64,000 nucleotides of DNA. Origin: an uncultured Lachnospiraceae bacterium (GTDB lineage: Bacteria > Bacillota > Clostridia > Lachnospirales > Lachnospiraceae). The translations under genes were made by a program, and so were the position numbers. Location: NCBI GenBank assembly GCA_910578475.1, contig CAJTRK010000004.1, positions 1 to 64,000 on the forward strand. The letters run 5' to 3'. Shown here one piece after another: positions 1-8,115 of the stretch; the first letter of the stretch is position 1, and each line of letters starts with the position of its first letter. The notes under the pieces were generated by a model, which worked only from the letters and a program-made list of their open reading frames with translations, was not told the origin of the DNA and did no database searches.

Positions 1-4
1 CAAG

Positions 5-53
5 GAGAATGCGAAGCATTCTCTGAATCGTCGCTGCCGAGCGACGATTTTTT
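5..53 (+). terminator. Tandem hairpins ending an upstream gene
   Basis: Two adjacent stem-loops lie at the window edge: an 8-bp stem with a GAA loop (5-23), then a 10-bp stem with loop GCCG (26-49) followed by a T run. The second has the form of an intrinsic terminator for a gene left of the window. Confidence 0.75.
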
Positions 54-89
54 ATCTTAATAGAATTTTAAGAATGACAAGATAGTAAA

Positions 90-557
90 ATGGAAAATAG
101 TGTGCTAAACTGTATAAGAATGTATTTTATGCGAACAAGGCCTGAGAGAAGGCGGACGGACAGGTGTAAAATGTCTCAGATTATATTGGGTACGGAAAAA
201 CTGAAAGCATTTCGGGGGCTTTCCATGTTGTGCGAATATGCTGGAAAAAGCGAGGAATGGTGCAATGAATTATGGCTGTCGCTTCTGACCGATTATGAAT
301 TGTATACCGAATTGCTGTACTATCTGGAGAACCATTGTTTTGCGGATTGCCTGAAAGCGGCGGGATATTCCCTGACTGACCTCTATGTATGGCAGATGGG
401 ACAGGACAATCTGCGGCGGGATACCGGGAAAAATACGGAGAATTGTAATAAAGAAGAAATGGTTTTACAGGCGTTCTGGACGATGGCCCAAATGCGGAAA
501 GACCCCTCGGAATATGAACGAAAACTGGCTGACGGACCGGGGATGGATAAGGAATAA
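90..557 (+). CDS. Hypothetical protein, up to 155 aa
   Basis: I do not recognise this protein. It is rich in Leu, Tyr, Glu and Trp, with no signal peptide, membrane segment or metal motif. It lies just upstream of a HAAS-domain membrane gene, a position often held by a small regulator, but no helix-turn-helix is obvious. The start is uncertain: ATG 90 has no convincing ribosome site, whereas ATG 171 (128 aa) follows an AGGTG four bases upstream. The first 27 residues of the long form are Arg-rich and less protein-like, which favours 171. Confidence 0.5.
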   Translation: MENSVLNCIRMYFMRTRPERRRTDRCKMSQIILGTEKLKAFRGLSMLCEYAGKSEEWCNELWLSLLTDYELYTELLYYLENHCFADCLKAAGYSLTDLYVWQMGQDNLRRDTGKNTENCNKEEMVLQAFWTMAQMRKDPSEYERKLADGPGMDKE

Positions 558-616
558 AGCTTTTCTGAGTTGTGATAAAGTCGGGAAGACGGAATCAAGG
601 GGAGTACGGTTGCAAA

Positions 617-1075
617 ATGGATAAAAGAGAATTTATTGAAAAATTACAGCGTGCGCTGGCCGGCGGGCTTAACAGCGACAAAGTAGCGGAAAATATAAGA
701 TACTATCAGGACTATATCGAATCGGAAATACAGAAAGGGAATACCGAAGAGGCGGTGCTTTCGCAGCTCGGAGACCCAAGACTGCTGGCCAAAAGCATTA
801 TTGAGGCGAATAAGCGCGCCGGTGCAAGCTACGGTTCCAACCGGGAATATGACGAAGAGCTTACGGAAGATGAAGCGGAAGAGAAAGTGTTCAACAGGAA
901 GCCCAGGACAGGCGTTATGCTGCCGGGCTGGCTGATAATGATTATTGTGACAGTAGTTGTCATCGTCATAATCGGACTTGTGACATCGCTGCTTTTTGCC
1001 TTTGCGCCGGTTATCATCGTTGGCCTTATCGCGCTGCTGATTGTGAAAATTGTGCAGAGCAGAAATCAATCGTAA
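617..1075 (+). CDS. HAAS/DUF1700-type membrane protein
   Basis: 152 aa. The N-terminal part (about residues 1-60) is a helical HAAS-like domain that starts MDKREFIEKL and has the typical later segment GDPRLLAKSII. An acidic linker is followed by one long, very hydrophobic region (about 100-145), probably one or two membrane helices. DUF1700/HAAS proteins are often encoded beside PadR-type regulators and are thought to act in membrane-linked signalling; the function is not established. Start 617 is chosen because of the ribosome site AAGGGGAG about 12 nt upstream; an extension to 572 has none. A hairpin follows at 1086-1112. Confidence 0.75.
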   Translation: MDKREFIEKLQRALAGGLNSDKVAENIRYYQDYIESEIQKGNTEEAVLSQLGDPRLLAKSIIEANKRAGASYGSNREYDEELTEDEAEEKVFNRKPRTGVMLPGWLIMIIVTVVVIVIIGLVTSLLFAFAPVIIVGLIALLIVKIVQSRNQS

Positions 1076-1085
1076 GAATAACAAA

Positions 1086-1112
1086 ATAGCCCATTATAAA
1101 TAATGGGCTATT
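1086..1112. terminator. Hairpin after the HAAS gene
   Basis: A 12-bp perfect stem (AATAGCCCATTA / TAATGGGCTATT) with a TAAA loop begins 10 nt after the stop codon. The T tract on the plus strand is short, so termination may be inefficient. Confidence 0.55.
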
Positions 1113-1144
1113 AAGGGGAGTATAAATAATTAAAATATAAGGGT

Positions 1145-1260
1145 TTGTAAATAGAAAATTGAAGGGGTGTTTCTATCTACAATTATTATTATATACACTT
1201 TTGGAAAAAATGCAATCGAAAATAGTACCAAAGTACCATTAAATATTTTGGTACTTTTTC
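1145..1260. other. Stacked inverted repeats in intergenic DNA
   Basis: The gene-free stretch 1113-1360 holds two inverted repeats. The first has 13-nt arms (1145-1157 and 1170-1182, one mismatch) around the 12-nt loop ATTGAAGGGGTG. The second pairs AGTACCAAA (1224-1232) with TTTGGTACT (1247-1255) and is followed by TTTT, so it resembles a terminator. A degenerate copy of the left arm recurs at 1268-1283 (AATAGTACTAAAGACC). It could be a small structured RNA, an operator region or a terminator pair. Confidence 0.4.
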
Positions 1261-1360
1261 ATAAAAAAATAGTACTAAAGACCTATGTGTCCATTGAATA
1301 GTTTTTCGGATATCTTGCAATACTATTGCTGTAATATAAATCAATCAGGAGGTATGCAAG

Positions 1361-1522
1361 ATGTCTAAGAATGATTATAACCAGAACGCGCAGAACAATG
1401 AGAAACAGCAGGACAAGGCTAACAACTGCCACAGCCAGAATTCTTCTCAGAACAATCAGAAGAACAATTCTAAGAACAGCTCCAGCAGCAACGCGCAGAA
1501 CAGCCAGAAGAACAACTACTAA
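1361..1522 (+). CDS. Asn/Gln/Ser/Lys-rich small protein, 53 aa
   Basis: This short frame begins MSKNDYNQNAQNNEK and is built almost only of Asn, Gln, Ser and Lys, ending in NNY. It has no hydrophobic core or membrane segment and is probably disordered. Translation is well supported: ribosome site TCAGGAGG ends 8 nt before the ATG, and an intrinsic terminator follows the stop. The composition recalls gamma-type small acid-soluble spore proteins and other spore-layer proteins, but no family signature is visible, so a spore role is only a guess. Confidence 0.6.
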   Translation: MSKNDYNQNAQNNEKQQDKANNCHSQNSSQNNQKNNSKNSSSSNAQNSQKNNY

Positions 1523-1550
1523 ATTTCAACTCCTGCGCCTGGCGGGAATA

Positions 1551-1585
1551 AAACGGCACAGCATCGAATTGCTGTGCCGTTTTTG
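1551..1585. terminator. Bidirectional intrinsic terminator
   Basis: A 13-bp stem (AAACGGCACAGCA / TGCTGTGCCGTTT) with a 6-nt loop is followed by T5 on the plus strand; on the minus strand the flank reads TTTTATTC. It sits between the converging small-protein gene and the membrane-protein gene and can serve both. Confidence 0.85.
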
Positions 1586-2848
1586 CTATTTTGCCCTGCC
1601 GGCGTTTCTGACGTCTTCTCTGGTGCATTCCATATTCGAATAACGCGCCTTTTCATATAGAAGAGACAGCGTTTCTTCGCGAAGCAGATTTCCGCATTCT
1701 CTGGCGGTATAGCTTTCGAACGGCTGACCGGTTCCGGGCGATTCTTTTGTCAACCGGTCTTTTTTTACGCTGATTCTCTGTTTATAAATTCGCCGGATTT
1801 TATCGGCCGGTTTCAGAAATGCAAAGAACAGCGCCGGTTTTATTTCTTTTTTCGAGGGCTTTGTTTCGTACCGTTCCCGGATATCGCGGCCGTCATCGTA
1901 AACGGCGTCTTCGGCAAAAGTTTTTTGCCGGCGAAAACATTCCAGAACCATACGGACGAAACGGAACAGAAAGAGAAACAGCAGTCCAACGAGGAGCAGA
2001 GACATGAAGCCCATCAAAATTTTTTCCAGAATCTGCCAGAACAGCCCGGGTTCTCCGGGTTCCAGATACATACCTGACGGGCCTGCGGGGATTCTTTCCT
2101 GCGCCGGCTCGGCAAAATGTTCTTCTATTCCGGCCAAAAGCGACGCGAGGAAAGCAAAAACACCCTGCTCCCGGAGCCATATAATGCCCTGTTTGAGCAG
2201 CCCGAAAAACCGGGCAAGCCAGTCCAGATTGGAAAGCAGCAAAATGGCAGCCATGCCCGACAGGATAAACAGAAGCGACAGACTCGTTCCGGCCGCAAAA
2301 ATTTTCTGACGGGGAATATAGCCGGTACAGGAAGCGTTGACATATATAAAGGAAAGATAATTATTAAAATAACACCTGATATAGTGGCAGATGAAATAGA
2401 AAATGACCATGCCGATAAAGTAATAATCGGCTTCCCCGTGTCCTCGAAAACGCAGAAGGAAAAGCGTCAGGGCTATGATGCCGACAGCAACAGCGGGTAC
2501 GATGATTTCGTCCAGCCGTTCTTCTGTGCGGATGCGCAGAGAAAAAGAACAGAAGACAAGTCCGATGCCGTAAAAACACAGAAGAAGTTTCAGAGCAAGT
2601 CCGGAAACAGGCACGACGAATAAAAGGAGGAGGCAAAGCAAATGGCTGCCTGCCAGAAGCAAAAAGCTGTTGGTATATCTTCTGATGAAAAAAAACAGGA
2701 CGGGAAGAAGCCCGCAGACCGTCCATAAAGCGAGCGGAGGTTTTTTTCCGGATAGGACGGCAGCGGCTGCAACTAAGGCAAAGAGCGTCCAGTGATTCAT
2801 TTGCGTAGCCAGAATATCAGCAGCGGCAATGATTTTTTCCTGTTTCAT
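1586..2848 (-). CDS. Membrane protein of the MoxR-DUF58 operon (DUF4129-like C-terminus)
   Basis: 420 aa from the chosen start. There are about nine hydrophobic segments in two blocks: roughly six helices in the first 210 residues, then helices near 225-250 and 285-310. The cytoplasmic tail (about 370-420) has the pattern YTARECGNLLREE...LYEKARYS that resembles DUF4129, a domain usually found with transglutaminase-like proteins in MoxR/DUF58 operons. Here no transglutaminase domain is visible. Start 2848 is preferred over 2866 because GGAAAGG lies about 10 nt before it. It is the third gene of the operon. Its exact function is unknown. Confidence 0.7.
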   Translation of the reverse strand: MKQEKIIAAADILATQMNHWTLFALVAAAAVLSGKKPPLALWTVCGLLPVLFFFIRRYTNSFLLLAGSHLLCLLLLFVVPVSGLALKLLLCFYGIGLVFCSFSLRIRTEERLDEIIVPAVAVGIIALTLFLLRFRGHGEADYYFIGMVIFYFICHYIRCYFNNYLSFIYVNASCTGYIPRQKIFAAGTSLSLLFILSGMAAILLLSNLDWLARFFGLLKQGIIWLREQGVFAFLASLLAGIEEHFAEPAQERIPAGPSGMYLEPGEPGLFWQILEKILMGFMSLLLVGLLFLFLFRFVRMVLECFRRQKTFAEDAVYDDGRDIRERYETKPSKKEIKPALFFAFLKPADKIRRIYKQRISVKKDRLTKESPGTGQPFESYTARECGNLLREETLSLLYEKARYSNMECTREDVRNAGRAK

Positions 2849-2930
2849 AAAGTATTTCCTTTCCATAGACTGATTTCGTCAGCCGGAATGACAGAGCAAT
2901 TTCCACCGTGCAGACGGATGCGTCTGCGCT

Positions 2931-4067
2931 TTATCGGGAACCGTCGATGCACAGTAAAATAACGTCCGTTTTCCAATTCTCGGGCAGCTCCGGGACATGC
3001 TTTTCTGTTTTTGACAGCGGATAGAACCAGATACAATTCGGTTCCTCCCGTCGAAAACGTTCCAATAACGAAAGGAAGCCGTCATAGGCATTGGGAGATA
3101 CGAAAACGGTCGTCGTTCCGGGAGGGGCATTCAGCAGTTCCCGTTCAAAACAGTCGGCAAAATCGGCTGTTTTCTGTTTCGTGTCGATACGGGCAAGCGC
3201 GCGGTATATTTGCTGCATCTGTCCGGCGCCTGCGCCGGCTTCGAGCCGCAGCGGCTCTCCGTTCAGAATATCCCGTCCGTTGCCGTAGCAGGCCACCTGA
3301 ATGCCCTGATTCAGAAAGAAAGCCGCAAGACCGGCGGTGATTTGAAGAGATGCCTCTACTTCAGCGTCTTTTTTCAGGATTCCGCTGTCTTCGATGTTGA
3401 AAAAAATGCGGATGGTCTGCAGAGCCGTATAATTTTTCTGATTGACTTTTAATTCGCCGGTCCGGGCGGAAGCCTTCCAGTTGATGCTGCGCATATCGTC
3501 AAAAGGCTGATATTCCCGAATGCCCCGGTATTCGAAAGGGTCTTCCGGAAAGTGCCGCTTTGTCAGCAATTCTCCGTTTAATTGCTGGAGGGAACGGCGA
3601 AATTCTTCGGACGCAAAAGGCGCGGGATAAACATAAAAATATTGTTCTGTCTGCCGGCTTTCCACCATTTCCGTAGAAAGGAACAGGTCGGCGGCCACAA
3701 GGTCGATGTTGTGAATCCGATAATAGCCTCTTTTGGCGGCGGTAAATTCCAGTTTTCTCGTAATCCGTTCCCGTCCTTTCACCTGAAAAATATCGTTTCG
3801 ATAATACAGGTCTGTGACTTTGGAACTTTCGGAGTCCGTAAAACGAAGATTCCGGTCGGTCTGAAATTTGACTTTTAACATGGGAAGCGGAAGACGCTTG
3901 CCGTTTTCGATGATTTCAAGCAGTTCGCCTTTTTCGCCTTCAAACAGGCTCTTCCGGGTAAACTCCAGGCGGATATCCAGGTTCCCTGCCCACCATTTTC
4001 CATATAATTTTCTCTGGAGCCATTGAAGAAGAAATGCAAGCAGCCCGATTCCGATTATTTTTATCAT
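2931..4067 (-). CDS. DUF58 domain protein
   Basis: 378 aa. An N-terminal membrane helix (residues 3-17) is followed by a beta-rich region and then the DUF58 signature: YRGIREYQPFDDMRSINWKA followed by SARTGEL near residues 180-205. The C-terminal part is a von Willebrand-A-like fold with the metal-site region altered. DUF58 proteins work with MoxR AAA ATPases, probably in assembly or stress functions at the membrane. Its ATG overlaps the stop codon of the MoxR gene by 4 nt (ATGA), showing translational coupling. Confidence 0.88.
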   Translation of the reverse strand: MIKIIGIGLLAFLLQWLQRKLYGKWWAGNLDIRLEFTRKSLFEGEKGELLEIIENGKRLPLPMLKVKFQTDRNLRFTDSESSKVTDLYYRNDIFQVKGRERITRKLEFTAAKRGYYRIHNIDLVAADLFLSTEMVESRQTEQYFYVYPAPFASEEFRRSLQQLNGELLTKRHFPEDPFEYRGIREYQPFDDMRSINWKASARTGELKVNQKNYTALQTIRIFFNIEDSGILKKDAEVEASLQITAGLAAFFLNQGIQVACYGNGRDILNGEPLRLEAGAGAGQMQQIYRALARIDTKQKTADFADCFERELLNAPPGTTTVFVSPNAYDGFLSLLERFRREEPNCIWFYPLSKTEKHVPELPENWKTDVILLCIDGSR

Positions 4068-5014
4068 GCCTGAAAATCCTCTGTCGGTACTGGGGTTTGT
4101 TCCAGTATTTTTCGGATATAAGCGGTGCTCTCCCGGCTGTCGTTCCGGCCAAAATCCATTAAGAGACGGTGGGCAAGCGTCGGAACCGCTACGGCTTTTA
4201 TATCGTCCGGGATGACAAACTGCCGGCCTTCCAGCCAGGCATAGGCTTTGGCACAGCGCAGAAGCGCGAGACTGCCTCTCGGACTCACGCCCATAAGAAT
4301 GCTTTCCTCATTGCGGGTGGCGGAAACGATGTCCACCATATATTCCTGTATCGCCCGATGAACAAAGATTTTTGTGACTTCCTGCTTGGCCTGCTGCAAT
4401 TCCTGAAGCGTCAGCACGCCGGAAAGCTCTTCGAGCGGCTCTTTTTCCATATAACGGGAGAGGATATCGAGTTCCTCTTCTTTGGTGGGGAGGCCCATGT
4501 ACAGATGCATCATGAAACGGTCCATTTGTGCCTCGGGCAGCGGGAATGTTCCCGCGGTTTCCACCGGATTCTGCGTGGCGATAACGAAAAAAGGCTCTCC
4601 CGGCACATAACTTATACCGTCAATCGTCACCTGTCTTTCTTCCATACATTCCAGAAGACCGGCCTGGGTTCTCGGCGTGGCGCGGTTGATTTCGTCGGCC
4701 AGAAGAATGTTCGTAAAGACCGGGCCTTTTCTGAGGACAAAAGCGTTGCTCTGCCTGTCAAAAATATTCAGTCCCGTGATGTCGGCGGGCAATAAATCCG
4801 GGGTGAACTGGATTCTGGAAAAGTCCGCATGAAGAGATTTGGCGAGTGTTTTCGCCAGTTTTGTCTTCCCCGTGCCCGGAACATCCTCGAGCAGCACATG
4901 CCCGTCCGCGAGAAGCGCGGTCAGAAGCAGGCGGACAGTTTCTTCTTTTCCGATAATCACTTTGTGAATATTTTCCAATACCTTTTGAGCAATGCCGTTC
5001 CCCCGTATTTCCAT
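4064..5014 (-). CDS. MoxR-family AAA+ ATPase
   Basis: 316 aa. The Walker A region is LLEDVPGTGKTKLAKTLA, Walker B is NILLADEINRATPRTQ, sensor 1 is FVIATQNPVE, and the arginine-finger region is LPEAQMDRF. The C-terminal lid holds SPRGSLALLRCAKAYA. These are the hallmarks of MoxR ATPases, chaperone-like machines usually encoded with DUF58 proteins. Start 5014 is chosen because AAAGGAG lies 9 nt upstream (rather than 5059). It is the first gene of a three-gene minus-strand operon, divergent from the methyltransferase gene at 5176. Confidence 0.93.
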   Translation of the reverse strand: MEIRGNGIAQKVLENIHKVIIGKEETVRLLLTALLADGHVLLEDVPGTGKTKLAKTLAKSLHADFSRIQFTPDLLPADITGLNIFDRQSNAFVLRKGPVFTNILLADEINRATPRTQAGLLECMEERQVTIDGISYVPGEPFFVIATQNPVETAGTFPLPEAQMDRFMMHLYMGLPTKEEELDILSRYMEKEPLEELSGVLTLQELQQAKQEVTKIFVHRAIQEYMVDIVSATRNEESILMGVSPRGSLALLRCAKAYAWLEGRQFVIPDDIKAVAVPTLAHRLLMDFGRNDSRESTAYIRKILEQTPVPTEDFQA

Positions 5015-5095
5015 GATGCGTTCTCCTTTGCGTTTATAATAATTTAAGTTTATCCCCATTGCCTGGAATTGTAAATCAAATTTTCACCTGAAAGA

Positions 5096-5124
5096 TTGAC
5101 AGAAAAAGGGCGACACTTTACAAT
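5096..5124 (+). promoter_or_regulatory. Sigma-A type promoter
   Basis: TTGACA (5096-5101), a 17-nt spacer and TACAAT (5119-5124) precede the gene at 5176 by about 50 nt. It probably drives 5176 to 8591. Confidence 0.75.
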
Positions 5125-5143
5125 AATCAATAGGGTTTTGATA

Positions 5144-5175
5144 CCGCAGGCTGAGAGAAAGGCATGGTTATTCAT
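5144..5175 (+). promoter_or_regulatory. Recurring translation leader, copy 1
   Basis: GCAGGCT followed by GAGAAAGGCATGGTTAT and 4 more bases before ATG 5176. AGAAAGG can pair with the extreme 3' end of 16S rRNA. Other copies precede 6352, 7513, 21260, 23041, 24145, 33530 and the minus-strand start 50053. Confidence 0.65.
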
Positions 5176-6327
5176 ATGGAATTTATTGCGCCCTGTCATT
5201 TTGGACTGGAAGCAGTATTAAAAAAGGAAATCCTTGATTTGGGATATGAGGTGTCTTCCGTGGAAGACGGCCGCGTGACGTTTGCGGGCGATGAAAATGC
5301 CATCTGCCGCGCGAATGTCTTTTTGCGCACGGCGGAAAGAGTGCTGGTTAAGGTCGGCAGTTTTCATGCGGAAACGTTCGAAGAGCTTTTTCAGGGAACA
5401 CGCGGTATCGCATGGGAAGATTATGTGCCGGAAGACGGAAAATTCTGGGTGGCAAAGGCGGCCAGCATCAAGAGCAGACTTTTCAGCCCTTCCGATATTC
5501 AGTCGATTATGAAAAAGGCTATGGTGGAACGTCTGAAAACGGTCTATCATAAAGAATGGTTCGCGGAGAGCGGCGCTTCTTTTCCGGTCAGAGTCTTTTT
5601 GCTGAAAGACGAAGTGGTCATCGGACTCGATACGACGGGTGAATCGCTGCATAAAAGGGGATATCGGAAGCTGACGGCGAAGGCGCCCATCGCGGAAAAT
5701 CTGGCTGCCGCGCTGATAATGCTGACACCCTGGCATAAAGACAGGATTCTGGTGGACCCGTTCTGCGGAAGCGGCACGTTTCCGATTGAAGCGGCCATGA
5801 TGGCGGCCAATATGGCGCCGGGGGCAAACCGCAGTTTTCTGGCAGAAGAATGGACGCATATCCTGCCGCGCAAGGGCTGGTACCGGGCGATGGACGAAGC
5901 GGACGCAGGCGTTGACAAAACGGTGAGGCCGGATATTCAGGGATACGATATGGATGACAGGATGGTGGCGATTTCCAGAGAGAATGCCCGGCTTGCGGGA
6001 GTGGAAGACATGATTCATTTCCAGCGCAGAAGCGTGGAGCAGCTCAGCCATCCGAAAAAGTATGGATTTCTGATTACCAATCCTCCATACGGAGAGCGGC
6101 TTGAGGAGAAAAATGCGCTTCCGGAGCTGTATCGGATATTGGGAGAGCGGTATCAGGCGCTGGACAGCTGGTCCATGTATGTGATATCAGCCTATGAGCA
6201 GGCAGAACAATATATAGGAAGAAAAGCGGATAAAAACCGGAAAATATATAACGGCATGATGAAGACATATTATTATCAGTTTATGGGGCCGAGACCTCCG
6301 AAGAGGAAAGCGGAACCGAGTGTTTGA
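5176..6327 (+). CDS. THUMP-domain class I RNA methyltransferase (RlmL/YpsC type)
   Basis: 383 aa. An N-terminal ferredoxin-like/THUMP region (residues 1-160) is followed by a Rossmann methyltransferase domain with motif I LVDPFCGSGTFPIEAAMMA and the catalytic NPPY motif in FLITNPPYGERL. This is the arrangement of N2-guanine 23S rRNA methyltransferases (RlmL/YpsC). The family starts close to MEFIAPCHFGLEA, so ATG 5176, right after the leader repeat, is preferred over in-frame ATG 5164. The specific rRNA position cannot be read from the sequence. Confidence 0.9.
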   Translation: MEFIAPCHFGLEAVLKKEILDLGYEVSSVEDGRVTFAGDENAICRANVFLRTAERVLVKVGSFHAETFEELFQGTRGIAWEDYVPEDGKFWVAKAASIKSRLFSPSDIQSIMKKAMVERLKTVYHKEWFAESGASFPVRVFLLKDEVVIGLDTTGESLHKRGYRKLTAKAPIAENLAAALIMLTPWHKDRILVDPFCGSGTFPIEAAMMAANMAPGANRSFLAEEWTHILPRKGWYRAMDEADAGVDKTVRPDIQGYDMDDRMVAISRENARLAGVEDMIHFQRRSVEQLSHPKKYGFLITNPPYGERLEEKNALPELYRILGERYQALDSWSMYVISAYEQAEQYIGRKADKNRKIYNGMMKTYYYQFMGPRPPKRKAEPSV

Positions 6328-6351
6328 TATAGAGAAAGGCATGGTTATAGA

Positions 6352-7467
6352 ATGCAGCAGAATCAACTAATGAAAAGAACCGCGGTCTATACGGTGCTGT
6401 TTGCATGTTTTGCGCTTGCGGCTGTTTTTTATTATTCGTCCAACAAAATTATTGTCGTTGCGGACGTGGCTCAGGATGAAGTGGCGCAAAACTTACAGGA
6501 GCAGTCGGGCGCGGAGCAGACTGCCCAGAGCGCAGAAGCGGCAGAAGGCGGAAACGCTGCGGGCGTCGTATCGCAGCAGAATGATATTCTGTTTGAGCAG
6601 AACGGACAGGAAATGAATTATTTCTGCATTCCTCTGCACCCGGATGTAAAAGCCGAAAATGTTATGATAGAGAATCACTATATGGATAAAGAACTGTGGG
6701 TCAGCATCAAACAGGAAGCGGAAAGCGCAGGATACGGTGATTTTTACCTCACACAGGGCGTTTACGGCAACCGGAGCGCGGTCATTGACGGCTTTTACGA
6801 GAACGGGACGGATACGTTCTGGCTGAAATTCAGACTGACGGATGTGTATGAATATCATAGCATTTTTGAAGATAATAAGCTCTATATTGACTTTATGACG
6901 CCGCGCGAGGCCTATGATAAAATCGTTGTTATCGACCCGGCTTACGGTGGAGATATAACGGGTGCGGTTTCGGAGGAACTGGCGGGAAAAGATATAACAC
7001 TGGAAATTGCCCGTGCTTTGAAGAAAAAACTGGATGAGACGGATATCAAAGTTTATTACACACGGATGGATGACAGCGCACTTTCCGATGAAGACCGGGT
7101 CAGCCTGACGAACGCGGCGAAAGCCGATATGCTGATTCGCATCGAAGTGAACGAGAATGAAGATTCCAAAATATATGGGACGGAAGCAGTATATAACAGT
7201 CGTTTTTTTATTCCTGGTTTTGGCAGCGTAGAGCTTGCGGATTTACTGGAAAGGGAAGTTGTTACGGCAATCAGCGGGAAAGCCAACGGACTGACGGACT
7301 CGACGGAGGAGGATGTTGTCATTAACGAGGCCACCGTTCCGGCGGCGGCAATTCGTGTCGGTTATCTCAGTAATGGCCAGGAGGAAATTTTGCTTGGAAG
7401 AGAAGACTATATCCAGAAAATCGCGGAAGGCATTTATCAGGCGATTATGAAGGCATATGAAGAATAG
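6352..7467 (+). CDS. Amidase_3-fold protein lacking all catalytic residues
   Basis: 371 aa. There is one N-terminal membrane helix (residues 10-28), a Gln/Glu/Ala-rich linker, an AMIN-like beta region (about 85-185), then an N-acetylmuramoyl-L-alanine amidase fold (190-371). Fold landmarks are kept: VVIDPAYGGDITGAVSEE, KDITLEIARALKKKL, GYLSNGQEE and YIQKIAEGIYQAI. All zinc and catalytic positions differ: His of GHGG is Tyr198, Glu of EKD is Gly212, His of SIHAN is Glu265, and Glu of EVGFLSN is Arg335. It is probably a membrane-anchored, extracellular, non-hydrolytic wall binder or regulator. Its start follows leader copy 2 (6331-6351). Confidence 0.82.
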   Translation: MQQNQLMKRTAVYTVLFACFALAAVFYYSSNKIIVVADVAQDEVAQNLQEQSGAEQTAQSAEAAEGGNAAGVVSQQNDILFEQNGQEMNYFCIPLHPDVKAENVMIENHYMDKELWVSIKQEAESAGYGDFYLTQGVYGNRSAVIDGFYENGTDTFWLKFRLTDVYEYHSIFEDNKLYIDFMTPREAYDKIVVIDPAYGGDITGAVSEELAGKDITLEIARALKKKLDETDIKVYYTRMDDSALSDEDRVSLTNAAKADMLIRIEVNENEDSKIYGTEAVYNSRFFIPGFGSVELADLLEREVVTAISGKANGLTDSTEEDVVINEATVPAAAIRVGYLSNGQEEILLGREDYIQKIAEGIYQAIMKAYEE

Positions 7468-7512
7468 ACAGACCAGATACCGCAGGCGGAAAGAAAGGGC
7501 ATGAGTCATAAT

Positions 7513-8115
7513 ATGAAGCGGACAATTGTTTTTGCAACGGGGAATGAAGGGAAAATGCGGGAAATCCGACAGATTATGAAGGGAATCCACGTCGAGCTGC
7601 TTTCCATGAAAGAGGCCGGAATTGAGGCGGACATCGTAGAGGACGGAGAAAGTTTTGCAGAAAACGCAGTCATCAAGGCCAAAGCGGTGGCGGAAAAGAC
7701 AAATCATATCGTGCTTGCCGACGATTCCGGGCTGGAAATCGATTATCTGAACAAAGAGCCGGGTATTTATTCGGCCCGTTATATGGGAGAAGATACTTCC
7801 TATGACCTTAAAAATGCAAATCTGTTAGAGCGGCTGGAAGGCGTGCCCGATGAAAAACGCACCGCCCGTTTTGTCTGCGCGATTGCGGCGGCTATGCCGG
7901 ACGGAGAAGTTTTTACAACAGTGGGCGTTATCGAAGGAAGAATCGGTTATAAAATAGAAGGCGAGAATGGCTTCGGCTACGACCCGATTTTTTATCTTCC
8001 GGAATACGGATGCACCTCCGCACAGCTGAGCGAGGATGAAAAAAACGCAATCAGCCATCGCGGCAGAGCGTTAGCGGCGATGCGGGAAGAACTTGAAAAA
8101 AGGATGGAGCTATGA
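7513..8115 (+). CDS. rdgB: XTP/dITP pyrophosphatase (RdgB/HAM1)
   Basis: 200 aa, normal length. It begins MKRTIVFATGNEGKMREI, the family signature for nucleotide binding, and carries DDSGLEIDYL, the Mg-binding DDSG motif, plus GENGFGYDPIF and SHRGRAL. It hydrolyses non-canonical ITP/XTP and so cleans the nucleotide pool. ATG 7513, after leader copy 3 (7481-7512), fits the family start better than in-frame ATG 7501. Its stop overlaps the next start by 4 nt. Confidence 0.95.
   Translation: MKRTIVFATGNEGKMREIRQIMKGIHVELLSMKEAGIEADIVEDGESFAENAVIKAKAVAEKTNHIVLADDSGLEIDYLNKEPGIYSARYMGEDTSYDLKNANLLERLEGVPDEKRTARFVCAIAAAMPDGEVFTTVGVIEGRIGYKIEGENGFGYDPIFYLPEYGCTSAQLSEDEKNAISHRGRALAAMREELEKRMEL

Noticed and set aside
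644..1084. Long antisense frames over the HAAS gene and many others
   Set aside because: They mirror strongly coding plus-strand genes and have His/Arg-rich, unlikely compositions.
1371..1643. A 90-codon Arg/Thr-rich frame
   Set aside because: It overlaps the better-supported small gene 1361-1522 in another frame, runs through the terminator, and its composition is an artefact of that gene's AAC/CAG repeats.
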